Assembly (NCBI GenBank): GCA_029203105.1
Contig: CP119318.1
Span: 758,501-822,500, forward strand
DNA: 64,000 nucleotides
Reading direction: 5' to 3'
Origin: Candidatus Kaistia colombiensis
GTDB taxonomy: Bacteria > Pseudomonadota > Alphaproteobacteria > Rhizobiales > Kaistiaceae
The position numbers were made by a program, and so were the translations under genes. Below are positions 8,325-17,487 of the stretch, piece by piece. Under the pieces are notes generated by a model, which made no database searches, was not told where the DNA came from, and saw nothing but the letters and a program-made list of their open reading frames with translations. Every line of letters starts with the position of its first letter. Within the stretch, counting starts at the first letter, position 1.

Positions 8325-9334
8325 ATGCTCGAAAGGCCCGAATTGCTCCGGTTCTGCCCGGCTTCGGCAGGGGGCTCAAGGCGGTCCTACAGGGGCTTCA
8401 GGCAATCGGGGTGGCCATCGTCACCCTTCCGACGGAACTCCATCAGGCAACCACGATAGCGCCCTCTGGGGGCTTCCGGGGCGAGGTCCTGTCATACGCA
8501 TTCACGATGCACGATTTCCGGTGGAGCCCGGTGATCGACTGCATTCGCCTCAACAGAAAGGACCGGCAAGGAAGGCGGGAAGCGTTCGCGATACCGACGA
8601 CGGCGGAGGCTGCCCTTTATCGAGAGGAGATGGCGGCGATCAACGGCTATCTGGCTTCGGCGGATATCGCCTATGTCGGCAATGATCCTGTCGACACCAG
8701 CGACAGGTTGATGGCCCGCTATTTCAATCACCCGCCTCACGTACCTCGGCCTTCCCTCGACCTTGGCGGGCGTATGTTCGGCGGCTTCTGGCAAGGTCTG
8801 AAGCGGGGGGCTCGTCGGCATATCCGGATCAACGGGGAGCCGATTGTCGAACTCGACTACGGGCAGATGTTCCCCCGGCTGGCCTATGCTCATGTTCAAG
8901 CCAGCCCCGGAACCGACGTTGATCTCTACGCCCTTCCGCAACTTGCCGACATCAGGCCGGAACATCGGAGCACAGTCAAGAAAGCGTTCAACGCCCTGAT
9001 GTTCAAGGCAGGGGCCATGCGGAAGTGGCCGCCTGAGATTGCCGAGGGGCTTCCTTCGGGCTGCTCGGTGAAGGCATTCCGGAAGGCGCTCCTCGCCCGA
9101 CATCCATCCCTCGCGGACATCCTGAACACGGGCATCGGCTATCGGCTGATGAACCGGGAAAGCTGCATCATGTGCCGTGTGCTCATGGGCTGCATCGCTC
9201 TCGGTATCACCGTCTTGCCAATCCACGACGCTGTGCTCTGCCCCGCATCCGCAGCCTTCATGGTCCAGCAGATCATGGCCGATGCTGCCCGCTATGTCGT
9301 GGGCCATACGGTGCCTGTCTCCGTGAAGCCCTAA
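8325..9334 (+). pseudogene. Phage protein with family A polymerase-like palm, 5' end removed by the IS
   Basis: An open frame runs out of the IS right end to 9334; the first native codons follow 8325, so the N terminus is missing. Three motifs stand in the order of family A DNA polymerases: ELDYGQMFPRLAYA (like motif A DYSQIELR), HRSTVKKAFNALMF (like motif B) and LPIHDAVLC (like motif C VHDE). The segment between A and B is short, so a reduced fingers region is likely. It lies next to RNase HI and a virion protein and was probably a phage replication protein. The polymerase assignment is by motif only and needs a profile search. Confidence 0.5.
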
Positions 9335-9491
9335 CTGGTTCGGACCTTCGTCCGTCCCTGATGGGAGGAGCACCGTCAGGAACCGACCCATCACCTCTAC
9401 CACCCCCACCTCTATCTCCCTTAGTGAGCACCATAAGCTTGACCCAAGGGCAACCATCGTCACGAAACCAACGAAAGCGAGGCAGACATCC

Positions 9492-10010
9492 ATGCATGTC
9501 ATCGACACGAAGACGACCTGCGACCTCTCCCGCATCACCGTTCACACTGACGGAGCCTGTTCGGGCAATCCCGGCCCCGGAGGATGGGCCGCCATCATCG
9601 TTGCTCGCCACGACGGCATCGAAGCACCCCGGCAGGACATCAGCGGCGGCGAGTGCGAGCCAACCACGAACAACCGAATGGAACTGATGGCCGCCATCAA
9701 GGCGCTCGGCTGGATCAAGGATCGGAACGGGCTTACGGCGGCAGTCCCGATCTACGTCCGCAGCGACAGCCAGTATGTCGTCAATGGCATGAACGTCTGG
9801 CTGGCGAAGTGGCTCTCGAACGGCTGGCGGGGCTCCGACAAGCGGCCCGTCAAGAACCAAGACCTCTGGACCGAACTGCACGGTCTGGCGGGCGAAGTTG
9901 ACGTGACATGGCAGTGGATCCGAGGCCACTCCGGCGACCCCTTGAACGAAGCCGTAGACGCCCTGGCTGTTGCGGCAATCCCGAAGGACGAGGCCCGTCA
10001 CGCAGCCTGA
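9492..10010 (+). CDS. rnhA: Ribonuclease HI, phage-borne copy
   Basis: A 172-residue RNase HI, which cuts the RNA strand of RNA-DNA hybrids. The four catalytic carboxylates are visible: D20 (HTDGACSGNPGPGGW), E64 (NNRMELMAA), D92 (VRSDSQYV) and D156 (NEAVDALA). H146 is in RGHSG. The basic protrusion segment WLSNGWRGSDKRPVKN is present. The context between a polymerase-like gene and a virion gene, and the terminator after it, indicate a phage copy rather than the housekeeping gene. It would remove RNA primers during phage replication. It appears intact. Confidence 0.92.
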   Translation: MHVIDTKTTCDLSRITVHTDGACSGNPGPGGWAAIIVARHDGIEAPRQDISGGECEPTTNNRMELMAAIKALGWIKDRNGLTAAVPIYVRSDSQYVVNGMNVWLAKWLSNGWRGSDKRPVKNQDLWTELHGLAGEVDVTWQWIRGHSGDPLNEAVDALAVAAIPKDEARHAA

Positions 10011-10043
10011 CGACAACACGATCTCCCCTCCGAACCCCATTCC

Positions 10044-10078
10044 GGCCTCCGAGTGTCACCGCTCGGGGGCCTTTTCGT
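10044..10078 (+). terminator. Rho-independent terminator after rnhA
   Basis: Stem GGCCTCCGAG / CTCGGGGGCC (10044-10053 and 10062-10071, one G-T pair), 8-base loop, then TTTTCG. It lies 34 bases after the rnhA stop and before the virion gene. Confidence 0.85.
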
Positions 10079-10111
10079 ATTCATCATCAGCAGCACAAGG
10101 ATAATGCACCC

Positions 10112-12589
10112 ATGGCCAACGGCCTTTTTGGATCGAACATCGCCGCCCCGGAAATCCGACAGGCGCAGCTACAGCCCGCCGCCGTCCCCGGCAGCACCTT
10201 CGTCCGGCCCCAGCAGCGCGAGACAGGGGGCAACCTCCGGGCCCTCGCAGACGCTCTCGGGGGCCTCAACGGTGCCCTCCAAAACTACGGCACGGTCGTC
10301 GCTAAGGAGGAGCAGGACCCCAACTCTCAGGCGAACAAGGAGTGGATCGCAAAGCGCGCGATCATGAACGCCGACCAGCTTCGCGAGGAGGTCCGCCTCA
10401 ACACGCCCGAGGGCAACCAAGTCAAGGTCGATGCGCTCAACGTCCTGCTTGGCGAGAAGGCGAACGACGACTTCCGCACCAAGTGGACGACGTTCCTGAA
10501 CACCGAGTTCGACCACGCCACCGGCGACGCCGCAGCGGAGTACGACCGGATACGTCAGGAGACCGCCGACGCGCTCCCGAACGACCTCGCGAAGGCCCAC
10601 CTCTACGGCCTGACAAAGCCACACCGGGCCGCTGCCATGCAGCAGGACGTTGAGCAGAAGACGGGCTACGTCAAGGAGCAGATCAACGACACGGTGGTGT
10701 CCAGCTTCCGGACCTCGATTGACGACAGCCTGAACATCCACGGCCTGGACCCCAAGAAGGCCGCCGAGATCGTCTTCGCGAAGTCCGCTTCCAACCGCGA
10801 CTTCCTCGGCATGTCGGGTCAGGAGCAGAACGCCACCATCTACGCCATCGCTGAGGAGTATTCGCTTCAGGGCAATGAGGCGATGGTGAAGGCGCTGCTT
10901 GAGGGGACCCGAACGGGCTCCGATGGGAGGACTGTTCCGCCGATTGGCCGTTCCGCCGCCTACGCCTCCAAGTCGATCGCCCTCATCAAGCGGGCCGGAG
11001 ACATAGCCGACGCTGCCGCCGAGAAGGCCAGCCTTGATGCCCGCATCGGGATCGACCGGAAGGTCAGCGAGGGGGCGTTCACGGAGGCCGACGCAAAGGC
11101 GCTTGAGGGTCAGCACGGCCTTTCCACCGGGGAGTTGGTGTCCAAGGTCAACGCCTCTGCCGTCAATCGGGCAAGAGCCGCAGCTGCGTATCAGGCGGAA
11201 GAGCAAAAGCGCCAGTGGCGGCGGGACAGCGCGGACGCGGAGAACAGGGTCCGAGCCGACGCCATCGCGGCAATGTCACAAGTTGGGGGCATCAACCGCA
11301 TCACCGACGTGGAGATCCCGAGCGAGACAGGGGAGGGCACCAAAACGCGCACCCGCAAGACAAGCATCGACGACGCGACCGCCTATTTCGAGGAGCAGTT
11401 CGAGGCGCAGAAGAAGGCCAGCATTGACGCCGGAATGCCCGCCGAACAGGCCATCAAGGTCGCCACGTCGCAGCGTCTTGCATTCTACGCAGGGCATAAG
11501 CTGCCCAACCCCGTCTGGGAGAACACCCTCAACGGCATCGCCGGTCGGGCCACAACGGAGAACCTGATCGAGCGCGGGGACCTCACCCCCAAACTGATCG
11601 AGGATGCCGAACTCTACCGGACCCTGAAGGCGGCCAACCCGGCGTACCTCTCCACGCTCCTGACCGACCCCAAGGCCAAGGAGTTCTGGGACGCCTACGA
11701 GTACTCGGTCACGAGGGGGCGACGCTCCCCGGAGGCTTCCCTGATCGATGCCGCTTCGATGGTGGCCCGCGACGAGTTCGCTAAGGCCAAGTCGCAGGTG
11801 CCCGCGAAGGACGCCGACGACATCGTCAATCGGACCCTCAAGGATCTCGACCTGGACGAGCGGAGCTTCAACCGGACCTTCGTTGCGCACCGCGTCGAGG
11901 AGCTTTCCCGTAGCGGACGCACCACCAAGGAGATCAAGGACGAGGTGCAGCGGGAGGTCATGGACGTATCGGTGGCGGTGCATGGTGTCCTCGTGCAGGA
12001 CCACAACGACCTCCCCGACGACTTCGCGACGCTGATGGAGGCCGAGCTTCAGAACCGCTTCGAGATGTTCGGCAAGGAGCTTGGGATCACCGATCCGACT
12101 GACTTCTTCGTGACCGCCGAAAGCGGCGAGGGGAAGTGGCTGGTCCGCAGCAAGACCCTAAAGGGCTCTCCGGTGGGGAATGGCTCGTTCATCACCCCGT
12201 CCCATCTGAGTTCTCAGCGGGCTCGGAAGGTGAAGGCGGACGAGGCACGGGCCCTGAAGCTCATCAAGGCCAAGGACGCCGACAAGGCTGCGGCCAAGGC
12301 CGAGTACGACGCGGATATCGCCGCCGAGCGTAAGCGCATCATGCGTCTGGGTGCGGCCGGTGGAAAGCTCGGCCTCAGAATGCGGGAAGCCGAACTCAAG
12401 AAGCTGGATGAGCGCATCGCATCGGACAAGTTCAACATCGAGCACTCGTTCCCCGAGCGCGTCGAGGAGAAGCTCAAGGGCTTCGGCTCGTCCGCCATCG
12501 GTGAGTTCTTCAAGCGCGGCGCTGAGGCCGCACAGCCGACCTTCGGTGGTGAGCTTGAGCCCCGGAGGACGCCCTTCAACGCAAAGTAA
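10112..12589 (+). CDS. Podovirus-type internal virion protein
   Basis: A long (825-residue), highly charged, mostly helical soluble protein with no signal peptide, starting MANGLFGSNIAAPEIRQ. It is rich in Ala, Lys, Glu and Asp, with coiled-coil-like stretches (around EEQKRQWRRDSADAENRVRA and a KADEARALKLIKAKDADKAA region near the C terminus). Length, composition and a position just after a terminator resemble the gp15-class internal (ejection) proteins of T7-like podoviruses. That assignment is by overall resemblance only. It is flanked by strong terminators on both sides and is the only structural gene left. The frame is uninterrupted. Confidence 0.6.
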   Translation: MANGLFGSNIAAPEIRQAQLQPAAVPGSTFVRPQQRETGGNLRALADALGGLNGALQNYGTVVAKEEQDPNSQANKEWIAKRAIMNADQLREEVRLNTPEGNQVKVDALNVLLGEKANDDFRTKWTTFLNTEFDHATGDAAAEYDRIRQETADALPNDLAKAHLYGLTKPHRAAAMQQDVEQKTGYVKEQINDTVVSSFRTSIDDSLNIHGLDPKKAAEIVFAKSASNRDFLGMSGQEQNATIYAIAEEYSLQGNEAMVKALLEGTRTGSDGRTVPPIGRSAAYASKSIALIKRAGDIADAAAEKASLDARIGIDRKVSEGAFTEADAKALEGQHGLSTGELVSKVNASAVNRARAAAAYQAEEQKRQWRRDSADAENRVRADAIAAMSQVGGINRITDVEIPSETGEGTKTRTRKTSIDDATAYFEEQFEAQKKASIDAGMPAEQAIKVATSQRLAFYAGHKLPNPVWENTLNGIAGRATTENLIERGDLTPKLIEDAELYRTLKAANPAYLSTLLTDPKAKEFWDAYEYSVTRGRRSPEASLIDAASMVARDEFAKAKSQVPAKDADDIVNRTLKDLDLDERSFNRTFVAHRVEELSRSGRTTKEIKDEVQREVMDVSVAVHGVLVQDHNDLPDDFATLMEAELQNRFEMFGKELGITDPTDFFVTAESGEGKWLVRSKTLKGSPVGNGSFITPSHLSSQRARKVKADEARALKLIKAKDADKAAAKAEYDADIAAERKRIMRLGAAGGKLGLRMREAELKKLDERIASDKFNIEHSFPERVEEKLKGFGSSAIGEFFKRGAEAAQPTFGGELEPRRTPFNAK

Positions 12590-12595
12590 TCAACT

Positions 12596-12621
12596 GGGCC
12601 CCGCTTCGGCGGGGTCCCTTT
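12596..12621 (+). terminator. Terminator after the virion protein gene
   Basis: GGGCCCCGC-TTCG-GCGGGGTCCC hairpin followed by TTTG, with the very stable TTCG loop. It begins 6 bases after the stop at 12589. Confidence 0.85.
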
Positions 12622-12623
12622 GA

Positions 12624-12761
12624 CTGGCTAGCGGGGCGCACGAGGACCGGCTCAACAAGCGCGTTGCGGAGGCACAGGCGGTTCGCCTCAGGGGAGAGCA
12701 GGAGCGCGCCAAGGCCCTCCGTGAGGAACGCCAGAAGCGCAACAAGGGCGGTCGTCAGTAG
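12624..12761 (+). pseudogene. Small charged phage ORF remnant
   Basis: An open frame of 45 codons ending at TAG 12759-12761 and reading RLNKRVAEAQAVRLRGEQ, then ERAKALREERQKRNKGG. The composition is that of a helical coiled coil. The frame opens directly after a TGA in the preceding terminator and has no ATG, GTG or TTG start. It is probably the tail of a phage gene whose beginning was lost. A hairpin follows at 12769. No family recognised. Confidence 0.35.
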
Positions 12762-12768
12762 ACTGGAA

Positions 12769-12797
12769 AGCGGCCCCGTCATTGCGGCGGGGTCGCT
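12769..12797 (+). terminator. Hairpin after the small phage ORF
   Basis: AGCGGCCCCG (12769-12778) pairs with CGGGGTCGCT (12788-12797) with one G-T pair. It is placed 8 bases after the stop of the small ORF. No T-run follows, so termination strength is uncertain. Confidence 0.4.
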
Positions 12798-12875
12798 ACC
12801 CACCGCCCCTTTTGATCGATGCCTCCACAGCCTTAGGACACCGCGCAGGGGCCGTGGCAGGGCGCGGCCGCGCCT

Positions 12876-14249
12876 CTACGCCGAGGGCTTGATCGCCTTT
12901 GTCAGTGCCCTTGTGGCCGCTTCTAGGCGGGCATCGGGACCACCATACCGCTCCCCCATGCCGCCCTGCGAATGACCGAGGATCAGGTTTCGGTCGAACT
13001 CATCGGCTCCCGACCTGATCAATGTCTCCATCGTATGCCGGAGCGAATGGACGACCACCTTCGGGTCCGAGGTGACAATTCGGACGTGCTTCATCAGGGC
13101 GGCGGAGGCGGCGTCGGCACCCCGCTTGCTGCCATAGCGGGCAAACAGCAGTGGGCCTTTCCCGGCAGCTTCAATGGCCTCCTTCGCGGCGGCGAGGGCG
13201 GCCCCGATCAACGGGACGCGGCGAATTGAGCCGGCATTCTTGAGGCGGCGATGTCGGTGGTACTTGAGGTCGATATAGGGGAGCGTCGCTCCGGCATGGA
13301 CATCGCTGACCAAAAGGCCGGTGATCTCCCCCAGTCGGCAACCCGTGCCCTCCAAGATGCGCCATATGCGCCGAAGATCGGCGTTCGCCCCGGCCATCTG
13401 CGCCCCGACAGCCGCAAGCTGGGCCGCCGTGAAAGGCTTGCGCTCATCCCGCGCCACCGTGTCGATCTTGATCTCAAGTCGATGGAACGGGTTCTCCGCG
13501 CCTTTGACGCCCAATTCGGTCAGCCCATGCGTCACCAGCGCGCGGATGTCGTTCATATAGCGCCGCACCGTCGCGGGCTTCATGTCGAGGTCCTTCAACA
13601 TGTGGTCGCGAACCTCGCGAGCGTCGGAGCGTTCCAGCTTCGATAGCGGTCGATCCTTCTCGATCACCTGCGACAGATAGCCCATCACTCGCTCGATGCG
13701 GGCCCGCTTCGTCGTTTCGTTCTGGTCGCCCTCGATCTTGTCCTTCACGTAGAGGCGCTTGGCGTCTTCAAGGGTCGGGACTGGGCGGGCAATCTCGCCA
13801 TTGTTGCGGAGACCGCTGGCGAAGAGCCGCTCGACCTCCGGCATGGTGGCCGGATAGCCTGTTTCTGGATCGGTCGGGTACTGGCTGAGGATGCTATCCG
13901 CGATCTCGCTGCGCGCGAGCCAATCGACTGTGGAGGAATTGTCGGACCCGAGGCCGTTGGCGGCGTCGAAAGCGGCAATGCGCTCCTTCGCCTCGACATA
14001 GGCTTCCAGCGATGTCAGTGCGGGTGAAGCGCTGCCGGTCTGCGTTCCCGACTTCCGGGCTGCCAAAAGCAAGCGCTCGAACTCGGCATTCACGCGGGGA
14101 TAAGAGAGGAGGGCTTCGCGCTCGGTTGCGCCAAGGAGGCGCTTGAACTCGCCCTTACCGAATATTTCTCTAACGTCCTTCGGGATTTTCCTGCGGTAGT
14201 GCAGGGTCCCGGTTTTGGATATCTGGACGTGCTTCAAAACTAGACCCAT
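12876..14249 (-). CDS. int: Tyrosine-recombinase integrase of the left element
   Basis: A 457-residue phage-type integrase. A short N-terminal arm-binding part (MGLVLKHVQISKTGTLHYRRKIP) is followed by a core-binding SAM-like domain around residues 175-250 and the catalytic domain. The catalytic set is seen as GCRLGEITGL (Arg), HSLRHTMETL (His-x-x-Arg) and LGHSQGGMGERYGG (His and the tyrosine nucleophile). Its start is 80 bases from the tRNA-derived repeat at 14330. The same geometry is seen for the second integrase and the tRNA-Leu, so this gene most likely served the element between 1732 and 14352. It appears intact. Confidence 0.93.
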   Translation of the reverse strand: MGLVLKHVQISKTGTLHYRRKIPKDVREIFGKGEFKRLLGATEREALLSYPRVNAEFERLLLAARKSGTQTGSASPALTSLEAYVEAKERIAAFDAANGLGSDNSSTVDWLARSEIADSILSQYPTDPETGYPATMPEVERLFASGLRNNGEIARPVPTLEDAKRLYVKDKIEGDQNETTKRARIERVMGYLSQVIEKDRPLSKLERSDAREVRDHMLKDLDMKPATVRRYMNDIRALVTHGLTELGVKGAENPFHRLEIKIDTVARDERKPFTAAQLAAVGAQMAGANADLRRIWRILEGTGCRLGEITGLLVSDVHAGATLPYIDLKYHRHRRLKNAGSIRRVPLIGAALAAAKEAIEAAGKGPLLFARYGSKRGADAASAALMKHVRIVTSDPKVVVHSLRHTMETLIRSGADEFDRNLILGHSQGGMGERYGGPDARLEAATRALTKAIKPSA

Positions 14250-14329
14250 GGGGACCTCCGGTGGACCGCAAAGTGTACCGGAGGGGCGTGCTAGTCATTG
14301 AAATCCTTGAGAGAATTAAACTCTCAAGA

Positions 14330-14352
14330 GGGAAATGGTGCCCAGAAGAGGA
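14330..14352 (-). repeat. att: Central attachment site (perfect tRNA-Leu 3' end copy)
   Basis: A 23-bp sequence starting GGGAAATGGTGCCC and ending AGAAGAGGA, identical to 24851-24873 at the 3' end of the tRNA-Leu. It is both the left end of the right element and the right end of the left element, as expected for tandem integration at one tRNA site. Confidence 0.9.
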
Positions 14353-14826
14353 TCGGGCAAGCCACTCGTCATGGTGTTGATATTAAAGGGTAATTTCAGT
14401 CGGCAAGTCGACGCTGTGTAACACTCTCGTGTTCGCTCGGCAATGCCAGAGCGGACGAGGTGCCGTTGTCCGTGGACGAAGCCTGGGTCCATCCAATGCA
14501 ATGCCAGATAGCAATCTCATGGTTGGCGTTTGGAGCGCTCGTGCTGGTGGAGGGCAAGGGCGCCAAAGGTAGCCTCCGCAAGTTCGTCGAGGTCGGCGAA
14601 TGGGCCAAGACACAACACCACGAGGTGAGGAGGTGGGCCGGATTTCCTCACCACCGCCTCACATTCCGGGGGAGTAGGGCGACCCGGGAGGGTCGGGATA
14701 TTGGGGAGAGGAAAATCGCTGCAAGATTGACGAACCGCTGATGATGTGGGAACTGCATGGAGCATGCCTTGCAGAAATCTTTTCTGGCTATGATAGTTAT
14801 GTTGCTTCGATGACCATGAGGATCCG
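14353..14826. other. Gene-free stretch left of the cargo
   Basis: No frame here resembles a known protein. It contains one copy of a 60-base imperfect repeat (14441-14505) whose partner lies right of the cargo genes. The composition becomes visibly richer in A and T towards 14740-14826, before the sulfotransferase start. That AT-rich stretch may hold its promoter, but no clear -35/-10 pair stands out. Confidence 0.5.
14441..14505. repeat. Left copy of an imperfect repeat flanking the glycan cargo
   Basis: Starts CAATGCCAGAGCGGACG and includes GACGAAGCCTGG and ATCCAAT. It aligns with 18672-18731 over about 60 bases with substitutions and small gaps, in the same orientation. Together they bracket the sulfotransferase and glycosyltransferase genes. 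The parent sequence was not identified. Confidence 0.5.
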
Positions 14827-15375
14827 ATGCTAGACCGCGCGTCCAAGTCCATCTTTATTCATCAGCGAAAGACTGGTGGTGTCGCCGTCATCGGCGCGTT
14901 CGGTTATACACCTGATAGTCCCGACTGGCATGCCTACAACAATGGAGTACTGGACAAAGGGTGGGAAGCTCGGCCCGCAGGTTATTATATCTTTACGACA
15001 ATCCGCAATCCGTTCGACCGACTGATATCGGCTTGGAAATATCTCGAATCAACACGGAATCGAGGCTTGCTGGAGGTACTTCTCAATCCGCCGCAGGAGG
15101 GGGCCGACTATCGGCATCTGACGCGTCCCCAAGTTGCGATCCTCCGAGACACCGCTGGCAATCTTGTCCCTGACTACTTGATGCGCTTCGAGCACCTGCA
15201 AGAGGACTTTGATGCCGTCTGTGACAGGATTGGAAAGCCGAGAACAGCCCTCCGAAAAGTGAATGTCGGTGACGCTCGCGAGCGTCACTATCGACCCTAC
15301 TTCAACGTCGACACGCGCCATCTCGCGGAGACGCTTTTCCGCGACGACCTGGACGCTTTTGGCTACAGCTTCTAG
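14827..15375 (+). CDS. Sulfotransferase family 2-like protein
   Basis: A 182-residue soluble protein of the carbohydrate sulfotransferase fold, which moves a sulfuryl group from PAPS to a sugar hydroxyl. The 5'-phosphosulfate loop is seen as IFIHQRKTGGVAV (the family usually has HxPKTGGT, so a Pro-to-Arg change). The 3'-phosphate site is FTTIRNPFDRLISAWKYLE near residue 60. Later parts match poorly, and the protein is shorter than many members but ends naturally (DDLDAFGYSF). It is the first of three same-strand genes with two glycosyltransferases, so it probably acts on a cell-surface glycan. Codon use looks less GC-rich than in the core genome. Confidence 0.78.
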   Translation: MLDRASKSIFIHQRKTGGVAVIGAFGYTPDSPDWHAYNNGVLDKGWEARPAGYYIFTTIRNPFDRLISAWKYLESTRNRGLLEVLLNPPQEGADYRHLTRPQVAILRDTAGNLVPDYLMRFEHLQEDFDAVCDRIGKPRTALRKVNVGDARERHYRPYFNVDTRHLAETLFRDDLDAFGYSF

Positions 15376-15564
15376 GGCGCTTCTACCTCCAGCAGCAATT
15401 GGCTGTCGCCGTCGACCGGGTAGGTAGCAAAATCCGCTCGGCTGAACCTCTCGTCACGAAAGCCGAGCTCCAGGATTCGCGCTCGGAATGCTGGCTTTTT
15501 CACTTAGAATTGATCTAAAATGCCAGCGTAATCTGTTCTGCGAGATTGGGGGCGACGTCTAGCA

Positions 15565-17298
15565 ATGAAAAAGTTGCTGATCCTATGCGATGACGATAAG
15601 GGGGGCGGGACTGCCCATGTCGCTCGACACCTGTGCATAGGCTTGGCGAAGTCTTTTTCCGTGTCATTTGGATACAGAAGACACGAAATCAGCGATCGAT
15701 ACTATTCAACGCTCGACTCATCCTCAGCCCGCGTATTGGATTCGCGCTGCGCCGAGAGCAACCGGTTTCGATCCGCATACAAGTCGGATGAGGCGAGTGG
15801 TATCCTGGATAATGAACGGCCCGACGTCATACTGTTCGTCGACGCCGGTGTCGTCTACTCTCATCTCGCCTTGAAGGTCGAAGCGACACGACGCGGGATA
15901 CCGTATGTTATCGTGGTCAATGGTGTTCCTGCCAATGCAAGGGATATGCAGCGCGCCATCCTGCCGTCAGCCATTGAGACACTGAATGCAGCTCGCCGGG
16001 TCGTCTTCGTCTCTGCCGCAAACCAGGCTCGTTTTCAGCATCTCTTTCCGGACGTCCGCGCACCATCTATGGTCATCCCCAACACGTGCGCCGAAGCGTT
16101 CTTCACCCCTCCGCAGTCGGGCACTCGTGAACAGATTCGACAGGATCTGGGCGTCACCAGCAACGAGTTTTTGATTTTGACGACGGGTCGTGTAGAACCG
16201 AAGAAGGGGCAGGAGCTGGCCATTCGCGCTCTGGCCGAGTTAAAGAAGACAAAGGGAAGCTTCCTCGATATCAAGCTCGGCTTCGCTGGTACAGCAACGG
16301 AAGAATACGCAGCCAAGCTGAAGAGGCTGTACGACAGCCTCGGCTTGGCCGGTCGAGTTCTTATGCTCGGCTATCGAAGCGACGCTAGAGAACTCCTCGC
16401 CGCTGCCGACCTGTTCTGTCTGCCGTCGTATACGGAGGGGATGCCAATCTCGATCATCGAGGCCATGGCTATGAACGTCCCCGTCGTTGCTACTGCGGTG
16501 GACGGGATCCCTGAGCAAATCGACATTACGTCTGGGGTTCTTGTATGCCCTCCAGCCCCGAAAGAGAGCGACTGTATCTATCAGCTCGCCGAAGCCTTTG
16601 AGAGACTTCGATCGACAGAAGCAGTACGACGTGGCTTGGCAACGAAGGCTGGCGAGCGCGCGCGTACTGAGTTCCATCCCGTGCTCAATATCGAGCGCTA
16701 CCGGCAGCTGCTCCAGCCGCTCCAGCCGCTGACCGAAGATGAAACAAGAAACAGCATCATTGGCTTGTCGAGGCATCCCCTAGGGCGGGCACCGAATGGC
16801 TCCGTGAACTTCGGCTCCCCCGAGGAAGCATGGAAGATCCTAGACGACGGTTGGGGAGTGTCCCGGCGACGAGGGGTGTGGAGCGAAGGCAATGCATCAT
16901 CCCTGACGATCCCCGTTCGCGCCGCCATTGAGTCCCCGCTCGTGAGCCTCAGGCTGGAGCCGCACGTCAAAGGCCTCGACAAATCTCAGCGACTGGAGAT
17001 CGTTATCGACGGTGAATCGTTGGGCACGCTGACACTTTCACGAAAGCTCGTTCCCTGGCCGACTTGGGTTCATTTGCGCCTCAGGCCCACACGCACGGAT
17101 CGCAATGTACGTCTCGAGCTCCTATACGGTGACGCCGCGAAGAACGAGATCGCTCGAAGAGGGCGCACCATTCTGATAAGCCGCCTCCACATCGCTGATG
17201 CGGGGACGATGAGGGCTAGAATGGTCGCTCAGTTTCTGCGAAATGGCCCTCACCTCGGGCCAGCGCGGTCGGCCTCGCTCGCATCGCCGCTCGGCTAG
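15565..17298 (+). CDS. GT4-family glycosyltransferase with a C-terminal beta-sandwich-like domain
   Basis: A 577-residue protein. Residues about 1-400 form a GT-B glycosyltransferase: N-terminal MKKLLILCDDDKGGGTAHVA (acceptor side), TTGRVEPKKGQELAIRAL at the domain junction, MLGYRSDARELLAAADLF, and the retaining-enzyme motif EGMPISIIEAMAMNVPVVAT that binds the nucleotide-sugar. After residue 410 comes an extra domain of about 160 residues with WGVSRRRGVWSEGNASSLTI. It resembles accessory beta domains attached to some polysaccharide enzymes. No signal or membrane segment. It would add a sugar to a lipid-linked or surface glycan; donor and acceptor are unknown. Confidence 0.85.
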   Translation: MKKLLILCDDDKGGGTAHVARHLCIGLAKSFSVSFGYRRHEISDRYYSTLDSSSARVLDSRCAESNRFRSAYKSDEASGILDNERPDVILFVDAGVVYSHLALKVEATRRGIPYVIVVNGVPANARDMQRAILPSAIETLNAARRVVFVSAANQARFQHLFPDVRAPSMVIPNTCAEAFFTPPQSGTREQIRQDLGVTSNEFLILTTGRVEPKKGQELAIRALAELKKTKGSFLDIKLGFAGTATEEYAAKLKRLYDSLGLAGRVLMLGYRSDARELLAAADLFCLPSYTEGMPISIIEAMAMNVPVVATAVDGIPEQIDITSGVLVCPPAPKESDCIYQLAEAFERLRSTEAVRRGLATKAGERARTEFHPVLNIERYRQLLQPLQPLTEDETRNSIIGLSRHPLGRAPNGSVNFGSPEEAWKILDDGWGVSRRRGVWSEGNASSLTIPVRAAIESPLVSLRLEPHVKGLDKSQRLEIVIDGESLGTLTLSRKLVPWPTWVHLRLRPTRTDRNVRLELLYGDAAKNEIARRGRTILISRLHIADAGTMRARMVAQFLRNGPHLGPARSASLASPLG

Positions 17299-17487
17299 GA
17301 CTGCCCGCACCAATGAATGTCCTGTCATGGCACAAGACGGGACACCCGGATGTTGCGGTCAGCGTCTGCAGCCTGACCCATGAGCAAGTAGCGCGGGCCA
17401 CCAAGCTTTGCCGAAATGAGATTGCGCTCTTTGGCTGTTCACCCCCAGACGCCGCCTGAGCCTACCTTGGCCTCCAATGGAATCAGT

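Noticed and set aside
14517..14852. Possible small genes between the central att and the sulfotransferase
   Set aside because: Frames on both strands overlap, none has a clear RBS or known motif.
15376..15564. An additional gene between the sulfotransferase and the GT4 gene
   Set aside because: Only 189 bases with no start plus RBS; a short minus-strand match could not be supported.
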